Of a stretch of 64,000 bases of DNA, positions 26,912-37,742 are shown piece by piece. The position numbers and the translations under genes were made by a program. The stretch covers positions 62,001-126,000 of the forward strand of contig JAGVXH010000003.1 of assembly GCA_018303845.1 (NCBI GenBank). The letters run 5' to 3'. Position 1 is the stretch's first letter. Each line of letters starts with the position of its first letter. A model generated the notes under the pieces. The model did not search any database. It saw only the letters and a list, made by a program, of their open reading frames with translations, and was not told the origin of the DNA. The stretch is from Candidatus Pacearchaeota archaeon (GTDB lineage: Archaea > Nanobdellota > Nanobdellia > Pacearchaeales > GW2011-AR1).

Positions 26912-29900
26912 ATGTATGAAATACCTCAACAACTAACATACAAAGAAAGAATTGTCTTCGGATTAACTTTCGAACAACTAGGATATGCCCTAATTTTCAC
27001 ACCCATAATCTTTGCCATTTTCTTTAAAATACAGGCAAATTTGACAGTCCGAATCATTCTCGCAACAATTCCAATACTCCTAGTCTCGGGCTTCATGTTC
27101 TTCGACCTACTTACCCAAATAAAGCACTGGTATACCTGGGCAAAAACGAGAAATTTAGACACAAAACAAAAACTAGAAAAAGCCCTATCTTTGGGAGAAA
27201 TCAGAGATAACTTAATTCACGCGAATAATAAAAAAATCGCGGTCATAAAAGTAGAATCAATAAATTTTTCCATTAAAACTCGAAAAGAAAAAGAAACCAT
27301 TGGCTATGCCTTTCAAAAGCTTCTCAACTCAATTGACTTCCCAATTCAAATTCTAATGACAACGGAAACCCTAAATTTGGATTCCTATCTGGGTGTTTTA
27401 GAGAAAAAAATGATCAACGATAACCATAAAAAAATATTCGATTCATACCAGTCCCACATGAAAAGTCTAGTCGAAAGCGATGGCGCAATGAACAGAAACT
27501 TCTATGTAGTAATTCCGGAAACAAGCGATATTAGTATCCAAATAAAATTAATTGAGGATAGGCTTCATGGTTTAAATCTGAAAACTTCTAGGATGAAAGA
27601 TAAAAATTTGGGGCTGCTTGCTTTGAAGATATTTGACAAAGACGAATTTCCGAAATCAATGAAAAATTATCCAGATTTTTTAGATATTAGGGGTAGAAAG
27701 GATATTCCAAAAATAATAGAAGGACAGATAGAGGAAATGACTCTCCATGAGATAATAGAAAGATTGGGGAATTTAGAAAGGGGGTTTGGAGACTATCTTC
27801 TTGGAGAAGTAAATGAATTAATAGAAAAGTATATACATAATAAGAGTTTTCACAAAATAATCTATGCCTATGGTTATCCTAGATCAGTTGAAAACGGATT
27901 CCTTGATAAATTAGTTAGTTGCTCTGGAAATTTTGACTTCTCACTTCATATTAATCCTCATCAAATAGAACAAACGTTAATAATGTTAAACAGAGAATTA
28001 CAAAAACAAAGAGCTGATCTCTATGCTGCAAAATTAAAAAACCAGCTCAGTCCAAGTTTGGAAATAAAATATCAAGATACCATGTCAATCTTAGCCAACT
28101 TGCAAAAAGGAAACGAGAAATTATTCGACGTAAGTTTATACATTAATTGTAGAGCTGATAGTTTAAAAGAATTAAATCTATTAACAAGAAAAATAGAATC
28201 AGAATTAAACTCGCTTCTAATAATCCCAAGAAAACCCACCTTTAGAATGTTGGACGGATTAAAATCCTGCCTACCTTTAGCAAAAAACTTCCTAAGTGTT
28301 AACAGGAACATAACAACTCCGGCCCTCTCCGCCTTCTTCCCGTTTACTTCCTCGTTTTCTAAATTCGACGAAAGCGGAGTGTGGTTAGGATTGGACAAAA
28401 ATAATATCCCAATAATAAAGGACATCTTCAAACTCTCAAACCCAAACGGCATAGTCCTCTCTCAATCAGGCGGAGGAAAATCATATTTCTGCAAATTATT
28501 GATAACAAGGTATCTATTAAATGGTACAAAAGTTATGGTAATCGATCCACAAGGAGAGTATAGTGCCCTTGTCGCGCATTTTGAGGGCCAGAGAATCGAT
28601 CTTTCCAGAGATTCTAAGACAATCATAAACCCTCTAGATTTAATGGGGCATGGCTATATAGAAAAAAGATTATCATTAATGGATCTAATGAAAGTAATGC
28701 TCGGAGATTTGTCCGATATCCAAAAAGCATACATAGATAGAGCAATAAATCTGACCTATAAAAAAAAAGGGATAACGACCAATCCAGACTCCTGGAACAA
28801 TGTTCCACCAATTTTAGGAGACTTAATGAAAGTCCTAAAAGAAATGGAGATAGAAGCCTCAACCTTAGAAAAAACAACAATTAACAGTTTAGCAAGTCGT
28901 CTAGACATGTATGTTTCAGGTGTCTTTAGTTTTATGAATAGAAAAACTAATTTAGATTTTAACAATAATTTAGTTTGTTTTGATATTGGAAATTTGCCAT
29001 CCCAAGTTAAACCCGCAATAATGTTTTTGGTTTTAGATTATATTTATATGAAAATGAAGGCTAATTTAGATAGGAAGATTTTGCTTATAGATGAAGCTTG
29101 GACATTACTATCACGAACCGAAGAAGCAGGATATATCTTTGAAATTGTTAAAACTTGCAGGAAATTTAATCTAGGACTACTTTTGATTAATCAGGAGGTT
29201 GAAGGGCTGCTAGACTCAAGAGCTGGAAAATCTGTATTAGCAAATTCTGCCTATACCATTCTAATGAAACAAAAGCCAGCGGTAATCGATAATATTTGTA
29301 GAACTTTTCATTTGAGTGAAGGTGAAAGAATCCATTTACTAACTGCGAACATTGGAGAGGGACTTTTGATGATGGAAGATGACCATTCTGAGCTGAAAGT
29401 CATTGCTTCTCCTGCAGAACATAAACTGATTACAACTAATGCTGATGAGTTGAATGCTGTTGAAAAAGAACTCAAGAAAAAAATAGTTCCAAAAGATGTA
29501 AAAATTAGGGTTGATTCTGATAAGAGATTTTTTCATAAGAAGAAATTAAACAGGGACGAAATAAAATTCCTTTTAGATGAGGGATATCAGATTAAGAGAT
29601 ACAAAAGTCTATTGACAGACAAGATGGAAGACTTTCTTTTACAGCCAAGACACAATGAAAGTTTGATGCATCTTTTTATGATACACAATATATCAGAGTT
29701 TTTAGAAAAGAATGGAATTGAAACAGAATTATACACAACTAAGAAACCAGATATCGTTTTTGAGATTAATGGAAAGAATTATGCGATTGAAATTGAGACT
29801 GGCGCGGTCTTGAGTAAAGTTAGTAGGATGAAAGAAAAGTTGAAAGTTTTAAGTCAGTATGATAATTGGTTTTTTGTTGTGACTGATACTAATAAAGTGA

Positions 29901-29989
29901 AAAAATATTTGAAATTTGGCGATTCTGTGAGTGCTAGATATGTAAAATCTCGGCTGAACAAATTGATTGAATTGGCAAAAAAGGCCTAA
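26912..29989 (+). CDS. VirB3-VirB4 fusion ATPase with C-terminal nuclease-like domain
   Basis: VirB3-like N-terminus (MYEIPQQLTYKERIVFGLTFEQLGY...), Walker A SQSGGGKSYF, Walker B KILLIDEAWTLLSR, C-terminal PDIVFEINGKNYAIEIETG. Confidence 0.88.
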   Translation: MYEIPQQLTYKERIVFGLTFEQLGYALIFTPIIFAIFFKIQANLTVRIILATIPILLVSGFMFFDLLTQIKHWYTWAKTRNLDTKQKLEKALSLGEIRDNLIHANNKKIAVIKVESINFSIKTRKEKETIGYAFQKLLNSIDFPIQILMTTETLNLDSYLGVLEKKMINDNHKKIFDSYQSHMKSLVESDGAMNRNFYVVIPETSDISIQIKLIEDRLHGLNLKTSRMKDKNLGLLALKIFDKDEFPKSMKNYPDFLDIRGRKDIPKIIEGQIEEMTLHEIIERLGNLERGFGDYLLGEVNELIEKYIHNKSFHKIIYAYGYPRSVENGFLDKLVSCSGNFDFSLHINPHQIEQTLIMLNRELQKQRADLYAAKLKNQLSPSLEIKYQDTMSILANLQKGNEKLFDVSLYINCRADSLKELNLLTRKIESELNSLLIIPRKPTFRMLDGLKSCLPLAKNFLSVNRNITTPALSAFFPFTSSFSKFDESGVWLGLDKNNIPIIKDIFKLSNPNGIVLSQSGGGKSYFCKLLITRYLLNGTKVMVIDPQGEYSALVAHFEGQRIDLSRDSKTIINPLDLMGHGYIEKRLSLMDLMKVMLGDLSDIQKAYIDRAINLTYKKKGITTNPDSWNNVPPILGDLMKVLKEMEIEASTLEKTTINSLASRLDMYVSGVFSFMNRKTNLDFNNNLVCFDIGNLPSQVKPAIMFLVLDYIYMKMKANLDRKILLIDEAWTLLSRTEEAGYIFEIVKTCRKFNLGLLLINQEVEGLLDSRAGKSVLANSAYTILMKQKPAVIDNICRTFHLSEGERIHLLTANIGEGLLMMEDDHSELKVIASPAEHKLITTNADELNAVEKELKKKIVPKDVKIRVDSDKRFFHKKKLNRDEIKFLLDEGYQIKRYKSLLTDKMEDFLLQPRHNESLMHLFMIHNISEFLEKNGIETELYTTKKPDIVFEINGKNYAIEIETGAVLSKVSRMKEKLKVLSQYDNWFFVVTDTNKVKKYLKFGDSVSARYVKSRLNKLIELAKKA

Positions 29990-30111
29990 AGTGCGCACTC
30001 TATTTTTTTAAGTATTAAAACTATTTTATCGTCGGTTAAAGGCTCCAGAAAATGGCCAACAGTCAGTCGGCATAATGTGTATGTGTAGGGGTACTGACTA
30101 GGGTAGTTTTT

Positions 30112-33009
30112 CTAATAATGTGCTCTGATATATTCATACGCTTTATCAAAGAGATCTTGTTCTTTATGAAGCTTGTATTTTAATAATGTTTTTCTTAGAG
30201 CTTTTTGTATTTCTCTTTCGCCAGTTTTTGTCCATTGCCATTCGTCAAATCTGGTTACTTTGATATGATTATCAATATCTTTAACAATTCTTTCGAGTAT
30301 TGCCGGAGTCTGTTCTACCTTGCATTCTAAGAATATTTTAGTTAAAGCTTCCTTAGTATCATCTACTGGCTCCACATCTGCATTTCTTTCTAGATCTACA
30401 ACTTCTTTGGCTATACCTAAGATTCCCTTTAATAATTCTATGCTACCAATAGTATTTTTATAATGCCTCTCTCTTAGGTCCTCCAGCCTTTTACCCAATT
30501 CCTTAAATTTAGGATCATTAGGACGTTTATGAAGTCTCCAAACAATTTTCATTTCAAGTTCTTTGGCTTTTCTTTCAGCATCTTTTCCAGAAATTTTTTC
30601 TAAGATAGTCTCATCAAGAATCAATGTGTCAAGGTCATCTCTTATTGTTTGCACCTCAATATTCTCATGTATTAATGCTAATGTTTTTGCTCCAAGAGCA
30701 TGCCATATTAACTTACCATTGCCACTCGGAGGTTGAATCGATTGGTATACCTGGGTTAACCACTTATAGTCTTTGTAATATTTCTTTAATATTGGATCAG
30801 GAGAGACTGCTTCCCAATGTTGAGTCAAGTAAGAATAATCTCCTCCAAATAAATCTCTAAGCTCATTAGATGGTAGACAGTCTTGTGCCGCAAGTAATCC
30901 TTCGTACCCCTCAATATTTCTATCGACTTCCTTAAAATAAGACAAACATTTTTCCATAGCGAAAGGAACTTGTTCTTTCAATTTTGAGATATTAGATATA
31001 ACGTCTTTCATTTCTTTTAGATCAAAATCAAGAGCATTTGCAACATTATCGAATATTCCTAAGTAATCTACAATTAATCCATGGTCCTTATTTTTATACG
31101 TCCTATTTACCCTACAAATAGCTTGAAGTAAGGTGTGATCTTTCATTGGTTTATCCAAATACATAACCTGATTTATTGGAGCATCAAAACCAGTAAGTAG
31201 TTTAGAAGTAACTATAACTAGCTTTAAGGGATCTTTTTCATTTTTGAATCTATTAAGAAGTTTTTCTTGACTATCTGAATCAAGAGTATATGGAGTTTCC
31301 CAGGCTTCTTTTTTAGAGCTAACGGTCATGACTACGGCAGTCTCTTCTGGGTTCATGTGTTTGTCTAATTCCTGTTTGTATAGATGACAAGATTCTCTAT
31401 CAAAAACAACTACTTGACCCTTGAAATTATTTGGCTCAACATCTTCTCTAAAATGTTTTGCAATATCTGCGCAAATCTTCTTTATTCTATCTGGATTTTT
31501 TACGAGAACTCCAAATTTACCGGCTTCCTTGGATAGATGCGCTTTTTCTTTTTCGTCTAAATTTTCTTCTTCTGCAATTCTTTTAAATTCTGCATTAATT
31601 TTTTCTTGATCTATCCTTAATTCAACTAATCTTGGTTCAAAGTAAATTGGCAAAGTTGCCTTGTCTCTAAGCGACTGCTCAAAAGAATACCTGTTCATAT
31701 ATCCGTTTTTATCTTCTTTCGCCCCAAAGGCCCAGAAGGTATTTCTATCTCTTTTATTGATTGGTGTTCCTGTTAAGCCGAATAGGAATGCATTAGGCAA
31801 GGACTCTCTCATCTTTTTGCCCAAATCACCTTCTTGAGTTCTATGTGCTTCATCTACCAAAACAACAATATTATCTCTATCGTTCAAAACCCCTTCTGCT
31901 TCTCCAAATTTATGAATTGTAGTGATTATTATTTTTTTTGTTCCCTCTTGTAATAGTCTTTGTAATTCTTCTCTTGAATTGGCGATGACTGTATTTGGAA
32001 CATCAGATGCATTAAAGGTTCCACTTATTTGTGAATTAAGATCAACTCTGTCAACCACCACCACCACCGTTGGACTTCTTAACCTCTCTTCTTGTCTTAA
32101 TTGCATTGCCGCATAAACCATTAAGATAGACTTTCCCGAACCTTGGAAGTGCCATATTAGTCCCTTTTTGATCTTCCCTTCTACAACTCTCTTAACTATT
32201 TGTTTGGCTCCTTCATATTGCTGGTAACGAGCCATTATCTTTATTTTTTGGCCAGAATCATTTGTACTGAATAGAGTAAAATCTTTTAACAATTCAAGGA
32301 TCACTTCTGGAGTTAGCATTCTACTGACAGAATTTTTCAACTCTTCTAAATCTTCAAATACTGTGTCATCAGTTTTTTTCCATGGTTGCCACTTGTCTAT
32401 TGGAAGTTTAATTGATCCAACTTTGTAAGTTTTCCCTTCCGTTGCAAAACAAAACATATTGGGGACAAATAAATCTGGAATCGAACTTTGATACTCTTCT
32501 AATTGTATTGCTCCATCAACCCAGGAAACTGCAGGCCTAACTGGAGTCTTTGCCTCTCCGATAACTAAAGGTATACCATTTACTAATAAAACTAGATCTG
32601 GCCTTCTGTTTTGACTACTTGTAAAGTTATATTGAGTTGTAACAATAAATTCATTATTATTTATATTATCAAAATCAATTAACCTAACGGTCGTGTGTTC
32701 CCCATTTTCACCGAAGGGCATTGTTTTTTCGTTCCTTAGCCATTTAGAAAATTCTTCATTAGTTTTAACAATTCCAGTCCCCCTAACTGAAATAATGATG
32801 GCTCTTAGTTTGTATAGAATTTCATCAGCTCTTTCAGGTTTTTCAGCTATCTCTGGATTTAATTTGATTAGGGTATTTTTAACATGTTCCTCTACAAGTA
32901 CTTCTTGTTCTTGTCTTGGAAGTTTCTCTCTTGGTATAAACTTCCATCCCATTTTAACAAGAAGATCTTTGATATAATCTTCAACTGTGTTTTGTTCATT
33001 AAATACCAT
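30112..33009 (-). CDS. hsdR: type I restriction enzyme R subunit (HsdR)
   Basis: LVIGEAKTP nuclease motif, HFQGSGKSILMVYAA, VVLVDEAHRTQEGDLG, AICRVNRTYKNKDHGLIVDYLG. Confidence 0.95.
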   Translation of the reverse strand: MVFNEQNTVEDYIKDLLVKMGWKFIPREKLPRQEQEVLVEEHVKNTLIKLNPEIAEKPERADEILYKLRAIIISVRGTGIVKTNEEFSKWLRNEKTMPFGENGEHTTVRLIDFDNINNNEFIVTTQYNFTSSQNRRPDLVLLVNGIPLVIGEAKTPVRPAVSWVDGAIQLEEYQSSIPDLFVPNMFCFATEGKTYKVGSIKLPIDKWQPWKKTDDTVFEDLEELKNSVSRMLTPEVILELLKDFTLFSTNDSGQKIKIMARYQQYEGAKQIVKRVVEGKIKKGLIWHFQGSGKSILMVYAAMQLRQEERLRSPTVVVVVDRVDLNSQISGTFNASDVPNTVIANSREELQRLLQEGTKKIIITTIHKFGEAEGVLNDRDNIVVLVDEAHRTQEGDLGKKMRESLPNAFLFGLTGTPINKRDRNTFWAFGAKEDKNGYMNRYSFEQSLRDKATLPIYFEPRLVELRIDQEKINAEFKRIAEEENLDEKEKAHLSKEAGKFGVLVKNPDRIKKICADIAKHFREDVEPNNFKGQVVVFDRESCHLYKQELDKHMNPEETAVVMTVSSKKEAWETPYTLDSDSQEKLLNRFKNEKDPLKLVIVTSKLLTGFDAPINQVMYLDKPMKDHTLLQAICRVNRTYKNKDHGLIVDYLGIFDNVANALDFDLKEMKDVISNISKLKEQVPFAMEKCLSYFKEVDRNIEGYEGLLAAQDCLPSNELRDLFGGDYSYLTQHWEAVSPDPILKKYYKDYKWLTQVYQSIQPPSGNGKLIWHALGAKTLALIHENIEVQTIRDDLDTLILDETILEKISGKDAERKAKELEMKIVWRLHKRPNDPKFKELGKRLEDLRERHYKNTIGSIELLKGILGIAKEVVDLERNADVEPVDDTKEALTKIFLECKVEQTPAILERIVKDIDNHIKVTRFDEWQWTKTGEREIQKALRKTLLKYKLHKEQDLFDKAYEYIRAHY

Positions 33010-33010
33010 G

Positions 33011-34219
33011 TTATTTTAACCTCAAGCTCCCTAATAAAAGTTCGTTTGATAGTTTATTTCGAAGATTTTTCCCAGAAAAATATTCTTTTTTAAGTGAATT
33101 GATTTGATGATCCATTAATTTAATTTTAGAAACTATATCTTCTTGAACACTTAGATCCTTCGGAATATTTATTTTTACTTTCATTAAATCAGTGCCAGTA
33201 ATTCCTGCAACCGCCACAACTCTAATTATTCTTTCAATTTTTTTCCTCCCAACTCTACTATTAAAATAATAATAAAGATATTCTGAGTTAATCTTTTTTT
33301 TGTCGGGCCTAACGCGAATTATAGAGGATTCAAAAGTCCGCTCATCATCTCCCTTGACTAGGCAACACTTACCAGCACCTTCTATTACAAGAGACCTTCT
33401 TGCGAATAAAAGATCATTTTCTTTTACTAAGAAGTTTTCTTTCTCTTTATCATTTAACTCAATTTTGGCCATCGAAGGATTATACATAAATCCATAGGCA
33501 AACATCTCCCCCATATTTATCATATGGGTACCCCTTCCGTGATATTCTTTTGATTTATATAATCCGTTTCTTGGTTTTTCGGAGCAAATTTCTTGAAATT
33601 CCACATTCTCAAAATCATTTTTCTCATCTTCATTAAATAATTTTCTTAATATTACTTTCTTTAATTTTCTTAATTTTTTTCGTAATTGTTCTGTTGTTTT
33701 TAAGCTATTTTCTATATTCCATAAAATCTCACTAATTTTTTTTTGTTCTTCCAATGGCGGCAATAAAAACTCATATTTAGCGATATCTTTCCAGTTAAGA
33801 AATGGATTTGTTGACCCATGGGCATTATTACAAGTATGCATTACAAAATCTTCTGTTTGAATTATAAACGGCAGTAAGGATTGTAGTAACTGTGTTTCGT
33901 CTGCCTGTATGATAAAACTGACATTAGAACAAACGCCTTCAAAATCTACCATCCCACCTTTACGTAGACGAGGATTTCTCGTAACATAAAGAACGTGTCC
34001 TGGTTTAAATCTAGAATGAAATGCTGAACCAATAACTTCTTCATTGCCTTTTATTGGATTTGATCGGGTAATTCTGATTTCGCCATTTTCAAAATGTTCT
34101 CCTCCAATATATCTATCAAAATTCCATTCATTCCTATTGTGAACTTTATCATTCACTTTACTAACCACATCTCCAAATTTTACTTTCTTCCATCCATTAG
34201 GTATTTTTTTATTTTCCAT
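33011..34219 (-). CDS. hsdS: type I restriction specificity subunit (HsdS, two TRDs)
   Basis: LPPLEEQKKISEILWNIENSL central repeat, second TRD. Confidence 0.9.
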   Translation of the reverse strand: MENKKIPNGWKKVKFGDVVSKVNDKVHNRNEWNFDRYIGGEHFENGEIRITRSNPIKGNEEVIGSAFHSRFKPGHVLYVTRNPRLRKGGMVDFEGVCSNVSFIIQADETQLLQSLLPFIIQTEDFVMHTCNNAHGSTNPFLNWKDIAKYEFLLPPLEEQKKISEILWNIENSLKTTEQLRKKLRKLKKVILRKLFNEDEKNDFENVEFQEICSEKPRNGLYKSKEYHGRGTHMINMGEMFAYGFMYNPSMAKIELNDKEKENFLVKENDLLFARRSLVIEGAGKCCLVKGDDERTFESSIIRVRPDKKKINSEYLYYYFNSRVGRKKIERIIRVVAVAGITGTDLMKVKINIPKDLSVQEDIVSKIKLMDHQINSLKKEYFSGKNLRNKLSNELLLGSLRLK

Positions 34220-34697
34220 TTTTTAAACTCCTTTTTACTTTAGTTAAGGAGCTAAGATAATTAATGGTATTAATCAATCTTAGCATAAATACTCCAAGAA
34301 ATATATGGGCTAACATTACAAATACCATATAGTCCTGATTTATATTAATTATTGATATAACAAATGTTGCAATAAAAGATCCACAAATTACAAACATTAT
34401 AACTGTCATTAAACAGACATTTTTTATAAACCATAGCTCTTGTTGTAAATACTTGCACAATTTTCTTGGCTTTAATTTCTTTTTTGGATTTGGCGGAGAA
34501 ATCACCGCATTCGCGGAAAGATTCTTGAACGCTGTTAAATTTATAACATAAACTTCTGCTAATGCCCAAATGATAGTATATCCTATTAAAATAAACAGAT
34601 TTACTTTTATTAGAAACAATGTTAAAAGAGGTAAAAATATAAAAAAATGGTGTACTTTCTCTTTGCTAATTAAATCTAAACTAGATGTCGGATCCAT
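34209..34697 (-). CDS. membrane protein embedded in the R-M operon
   Basis: 162 aa with four hydrophobic segments; overlaps both neighbours. Confidence 0.7.
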   Translation of the reverse strand: MDPTSSLDLISKEKVHHFFIFLPLLTLFLIKVNLFILIGYTIIWALAEVYVINLTAFKNLSANAVISPPNPKKKLKPRKLCKYLQQELWFIKNVCLMTVIMFVICGSFIATFVISIININQDYMVFVMLAHIFLGVFMLRLINTINYLSSLTKVKRSLKNGK

Positions 34698-36193
34698 TAT
34701 TTAATGACCTCCTTAATCGCTTTATTCATTTCTTTTGTTGATTTTTCAAGATCCTTCATGCTTTCCTTCCATTTTGAGATATAGGTTTTCAAGGGAGTTT
34801 TCAATAATTCTTCATTCAAATATCTCCTATCCTCAACATATAGTCTTAAATTTAAATTGTAATCATTATTCCTAACTTTATCTAAATCAACAACTTTTGC
34901 AAATCCCCCAATGTCTTTAAATTCTTTATAGGCATTATGTATTTTTTCAATATGTTCTGGCCTTAAGAAGCTTTGAGTTTTCTCTCTGGCAATTTCATCT
35001 TTGGCATCAATGAATAGTATTTTATTTTTTCTTTTAGGGTCTTTGTTTGTTTTACAAAAAACAAGGCAAGATTCCATAGAAGAGTTATAAAACAAATCCT
35101 TACCAAGTCCAACAATACATTCAATTAAATCTTCTTCTACAATCTTTGATCTCATTTCTTTTTCAGCATCTCTTTCTAGTATACCGTTAGGATACAATAT
35201 ACCACATCTCCCATTTTTATCATCCATTGAGCAAATACAATGTTCAAAGAATGCATAATCAGCATTTCCCTTCGGAGGGATGCCATGTTTATTTCTATTC
35301 CAGGGATCATGCTTCCACATTTCTTGGTTCCATTTTGAAATAGAATATGGAGGATTGGCAATAACGATATTAAATTTTTTTAGTTTGTCCATTTCTACAA
35401 ATGCAGGATGTGTTAATGTGTCGCCCCTTGCAATTTGAAAATCATTGAACCCGTGGATAAACATATTCATTCTAGCTATACCAGAGGTAATCAAGTTAAT
35501 TTCTTGGCCATATAATTGAAGACTTCTGTATTCCTGTCCTTTTTCTTTGACTAATAATGCTGAATTAAGTAGCATCCCTCCTGATCCACAAGTAGGATCG
35601 TAAATGGATTCCTTGGGCTTGGGGTCCATTATGAGTGCCATTATTTTGACTACCGTTCTATTTGTATAAAATTCAGCAGCAGTATGTCCACTATCATCTG
35701 CAAATTTCTTTATCAAATATTCATAAGCAGTTCCAAATTCGTCTTGAGGGACATTTTGTATAGATAATTTAATCGTAGAAAAATGTTCAATTAAATCAAT
35801 TAGTGCAGAATCTCCTAATCTTTCTTTGTTAGTCCAATTACTATCTCCAAAGATACCCATTAGTTTGTCGGGATTTGCTTTTTCAACATTTTCCATTGCA
35901 GACTTCACTGCTCTTCCAACATCTTTTGAAACTTGTCTTATGTCGTTCCAGTGGCAACCTTCTGGAATTTGAAATTCATGCTGTTCAGGGTATGAGGCAT
36001 ATTCAGTATCACCCTTTGACTCAGATAATGCCTTTTCATATTCTTCATCATATACATCAGAGACTCTTTTGAAAAACATTAGAGGAAAAATGATACTCTT
36101 ATATTCACTTGGATCAATGACTCCCCTTAGTAGATTAGCTGCTTCCCATAGATAAGATTCTAATTGTTTTTGACTAATATTTCCTTCTATCAT
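34697..36193 (-). CDS. hsdM: type I DNA methyltransferase (HsdM copy 1)
   Basis: IYDPTCGSGGMLLNS, VIANPPYSISKW. Confidence 0.95.
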   Translation of the reverse strand: MIEGNISQKQLESYLWEAANLLRGVIDPSEYKSIIFPLMFFKRVSDVYDEEYEKALSESKGDTEYASYPEQHEFQIPEGCHWNDIRQVSKDVGRAVKSAMENVEKANPDKLMGIFGDSNWTNKERLGDSALIDLIEHFSTIKLSIQNVPQDEFGTAYEYLIKKFADDSGHTAAEFYTNRTVVKIMALIMDPKPKESIYDPTCGSGGMLLNSALLVKEKGQEYRSLQLYGQEINLITSGIARMNMFIHGFNDFQIARGDTLTHPAFVEMDKLKKFNIVIANPPYSISKWNQEMWKHDPWNRNKHGIPPKGNADYAFFEHCICSMDDKNGRCGILYPNGILERDAEKEMRSKIVEEDLIECIVGLGKDLFYNSSMESCLVFCKTNKDPKRKNKILFIDAKDEIAREKTQSFLRPEHIEKIHNAYKEFKDIGGFAKVVDLDKVRNNDYNLNLRLYVEDRRYLNEELLKTPLKTYISKWKESMKDLEKSTKEMNKAIKEVIK

Positions 36194-36194
36194 T

Positions 36195-37742
36195 TTATAT
36201 TATTTTATACTTCTCCAGGGTTTTAATCATATTTTTTTGGGACTCTTCAAATTCTTTTTGAGAAGCTATCATTTCTGAATAGGCTTCTTTTAGAGTTATT
36301 TTATCCTCTTCATCTAACTTAACAATATATCTAGATATATTCAAATTAAATTCATTGTCTTCAATTTCTTTTAGTTCAACTATCTTAGAGAAATTTTCAA
36401 TGTCTTTGTATTTTTCATACCATTCTATTATTTGATTTGCATGTTCATCTCTGAAAAAATTCTGGTTTCTGCCTTTAGTAAAAAGATGTGAGCCGTCTAT
36501 AAAATGAACCTTATTCTTCTTCTTTGAATCTTTTTTAATTTTGAATATTAGTATACATGCGCTGATTCCAGTTCCATAAAAAAGATTAGGCCCAAGCCCG
36601 ATAACTGTTTCAAGTAAATCTCTATTTAGAAGTTCTTTTCTTATTTTGCCTTCGATTCCTCCTCTAAATAATGCACCATGAGGTAAGACTATACCCATCC
36701 TTCCGCTTTGTGGAGCCATGGAAGTAATCATGTGTTGAACCCATGCGAAATCTCCATTATTGTCAGTAGGTGTTCCGGCAATATTTCTACCAAAAGGATC
36801 ATGAGTCCACTCCTCTGAGCCCCAATTCTTTAAAGAAAATGGGGGGTTGGCAATAACTACATCAAATTTTGATAGTGAGTCTCCTTCATGAAATGCAGGG
36901 TTTCTCAAAGTATCTCCTCTAATTATAGAAAAGTCTTCTGCTCCATGTAAATATAAGTTAATTCTAGCTATGGCTGATGTTGTTAAATTTTTTTCTTGTC
37001 CATACAACTTAAGAGTTCTTGTGTCCCCTTCCTTACTTTTAACATAATTAAAAGCTTCAAGTAACATCCCTCCGGATCCACATGCAGGATCATAGATAGA
37101 ATCCTTTTCTTTTGGCTTTAGAATATTTCCCATTAAATGGACTACTGCTCTCGGAGTATAGAATTCTCCTGCTTTTCGATTTGTTAAATCTGCAAATTTT
37201 TTGATAAGATACTCATAAGCTTGTCCGAGAATATCTGGCTCAACATTCTTTTTTGAAAGGTTTTTGGTTGAAAAATGTTCAATTAAATCAATTAATAGCT
37301 CGTCAGATAACCTGTTTTTATTTGTCCAATTTACATCTCCGAATATGCCATATAGCTTTTCTGGATTTGATTTTTCTATAGATCTAAAAGCATATTGAAG
37401 TGATTGTCCAACATTGATACTCTTTTCTCTTATGTCTTTCCATCTTGCTCCGTCAGGAATTTGAAAATCATGTTGTTCCGGGTAGGCTGCATATTCCTCA
37501 TCCCCATCTGATTCCTTTAGGGCTCTACTATATTCTTCGTCATAAGTATCCGATATTCTTTTAAAAAATAGGAGCGGAAATATGTATGCTTTAAAGTCTG
37601 CATTATCAATTGGCCCCCTTAGAATATTTGCTGCTTTCCATAGGTATTGTTCAAGTTCAGTTAGAGACACTCCCTTTGATACTTCTTCCATATTATTAGA
37701 TTTCACATAGCTCTTATTTAAGCTTATATTGTTTTTTTTCAT
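36195..37742 (-). CDS. hsdM: type I DNA methyltransferase (HsdM copy 2)
   Basis: IYDPACGSGGMLLEA, VIANPPFSLKNW. Confidence 0.95.
   Translation of the reverse strand: MKKNNISLNKSYVKSNNMEEVSKGVSLTELEQYLWKAANILRGPIDNADFKAYIFPLLFFKRISDTYDEEYSRALKESDGDEEYAAYPEQHDFQIPDGARWKDIREKSINVGQSLQYAFRSIEKSNPEKLYGIFGDVNWTNKNRLSDELLIDLIEHFSTKNLSKKNVEPDILGQAYEYLIKKFADLTNRKAGEFYTPRAVVHLMGNILKPKEKDSIYDPACGSGGMLLEAFNYVKSKEGDTRTLKLYGQEKNLTTSAIARINLYLHGAEDFSIIRGDTLRNPAFHEGDSLSKFDVVIANPPFSLKNWGSEEWTHDPFGRNIAGTPTDNNGDFAWVQHMITSMAPQSGRMGIVLPHGALFRGGIEGKIRKELLNRDLLETVIGLGPNLFYGTGISACILIFKIKKDSKKKNKVHFIDGSHLFTKGRNQNFFRDEHANQIIEWYEKYKDIENFSKIVELKEIEDNEFNLNISRYIVKLDEEDKITLKEAYSEMIASQKEFEESQKNMIKTLEKYKII

Noticed and set aside
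28072-28965. Antisense ORFs within VirB4
   Set aside because: VirB4 reading frame is well supported by Walker motifs and paralogue alignment.
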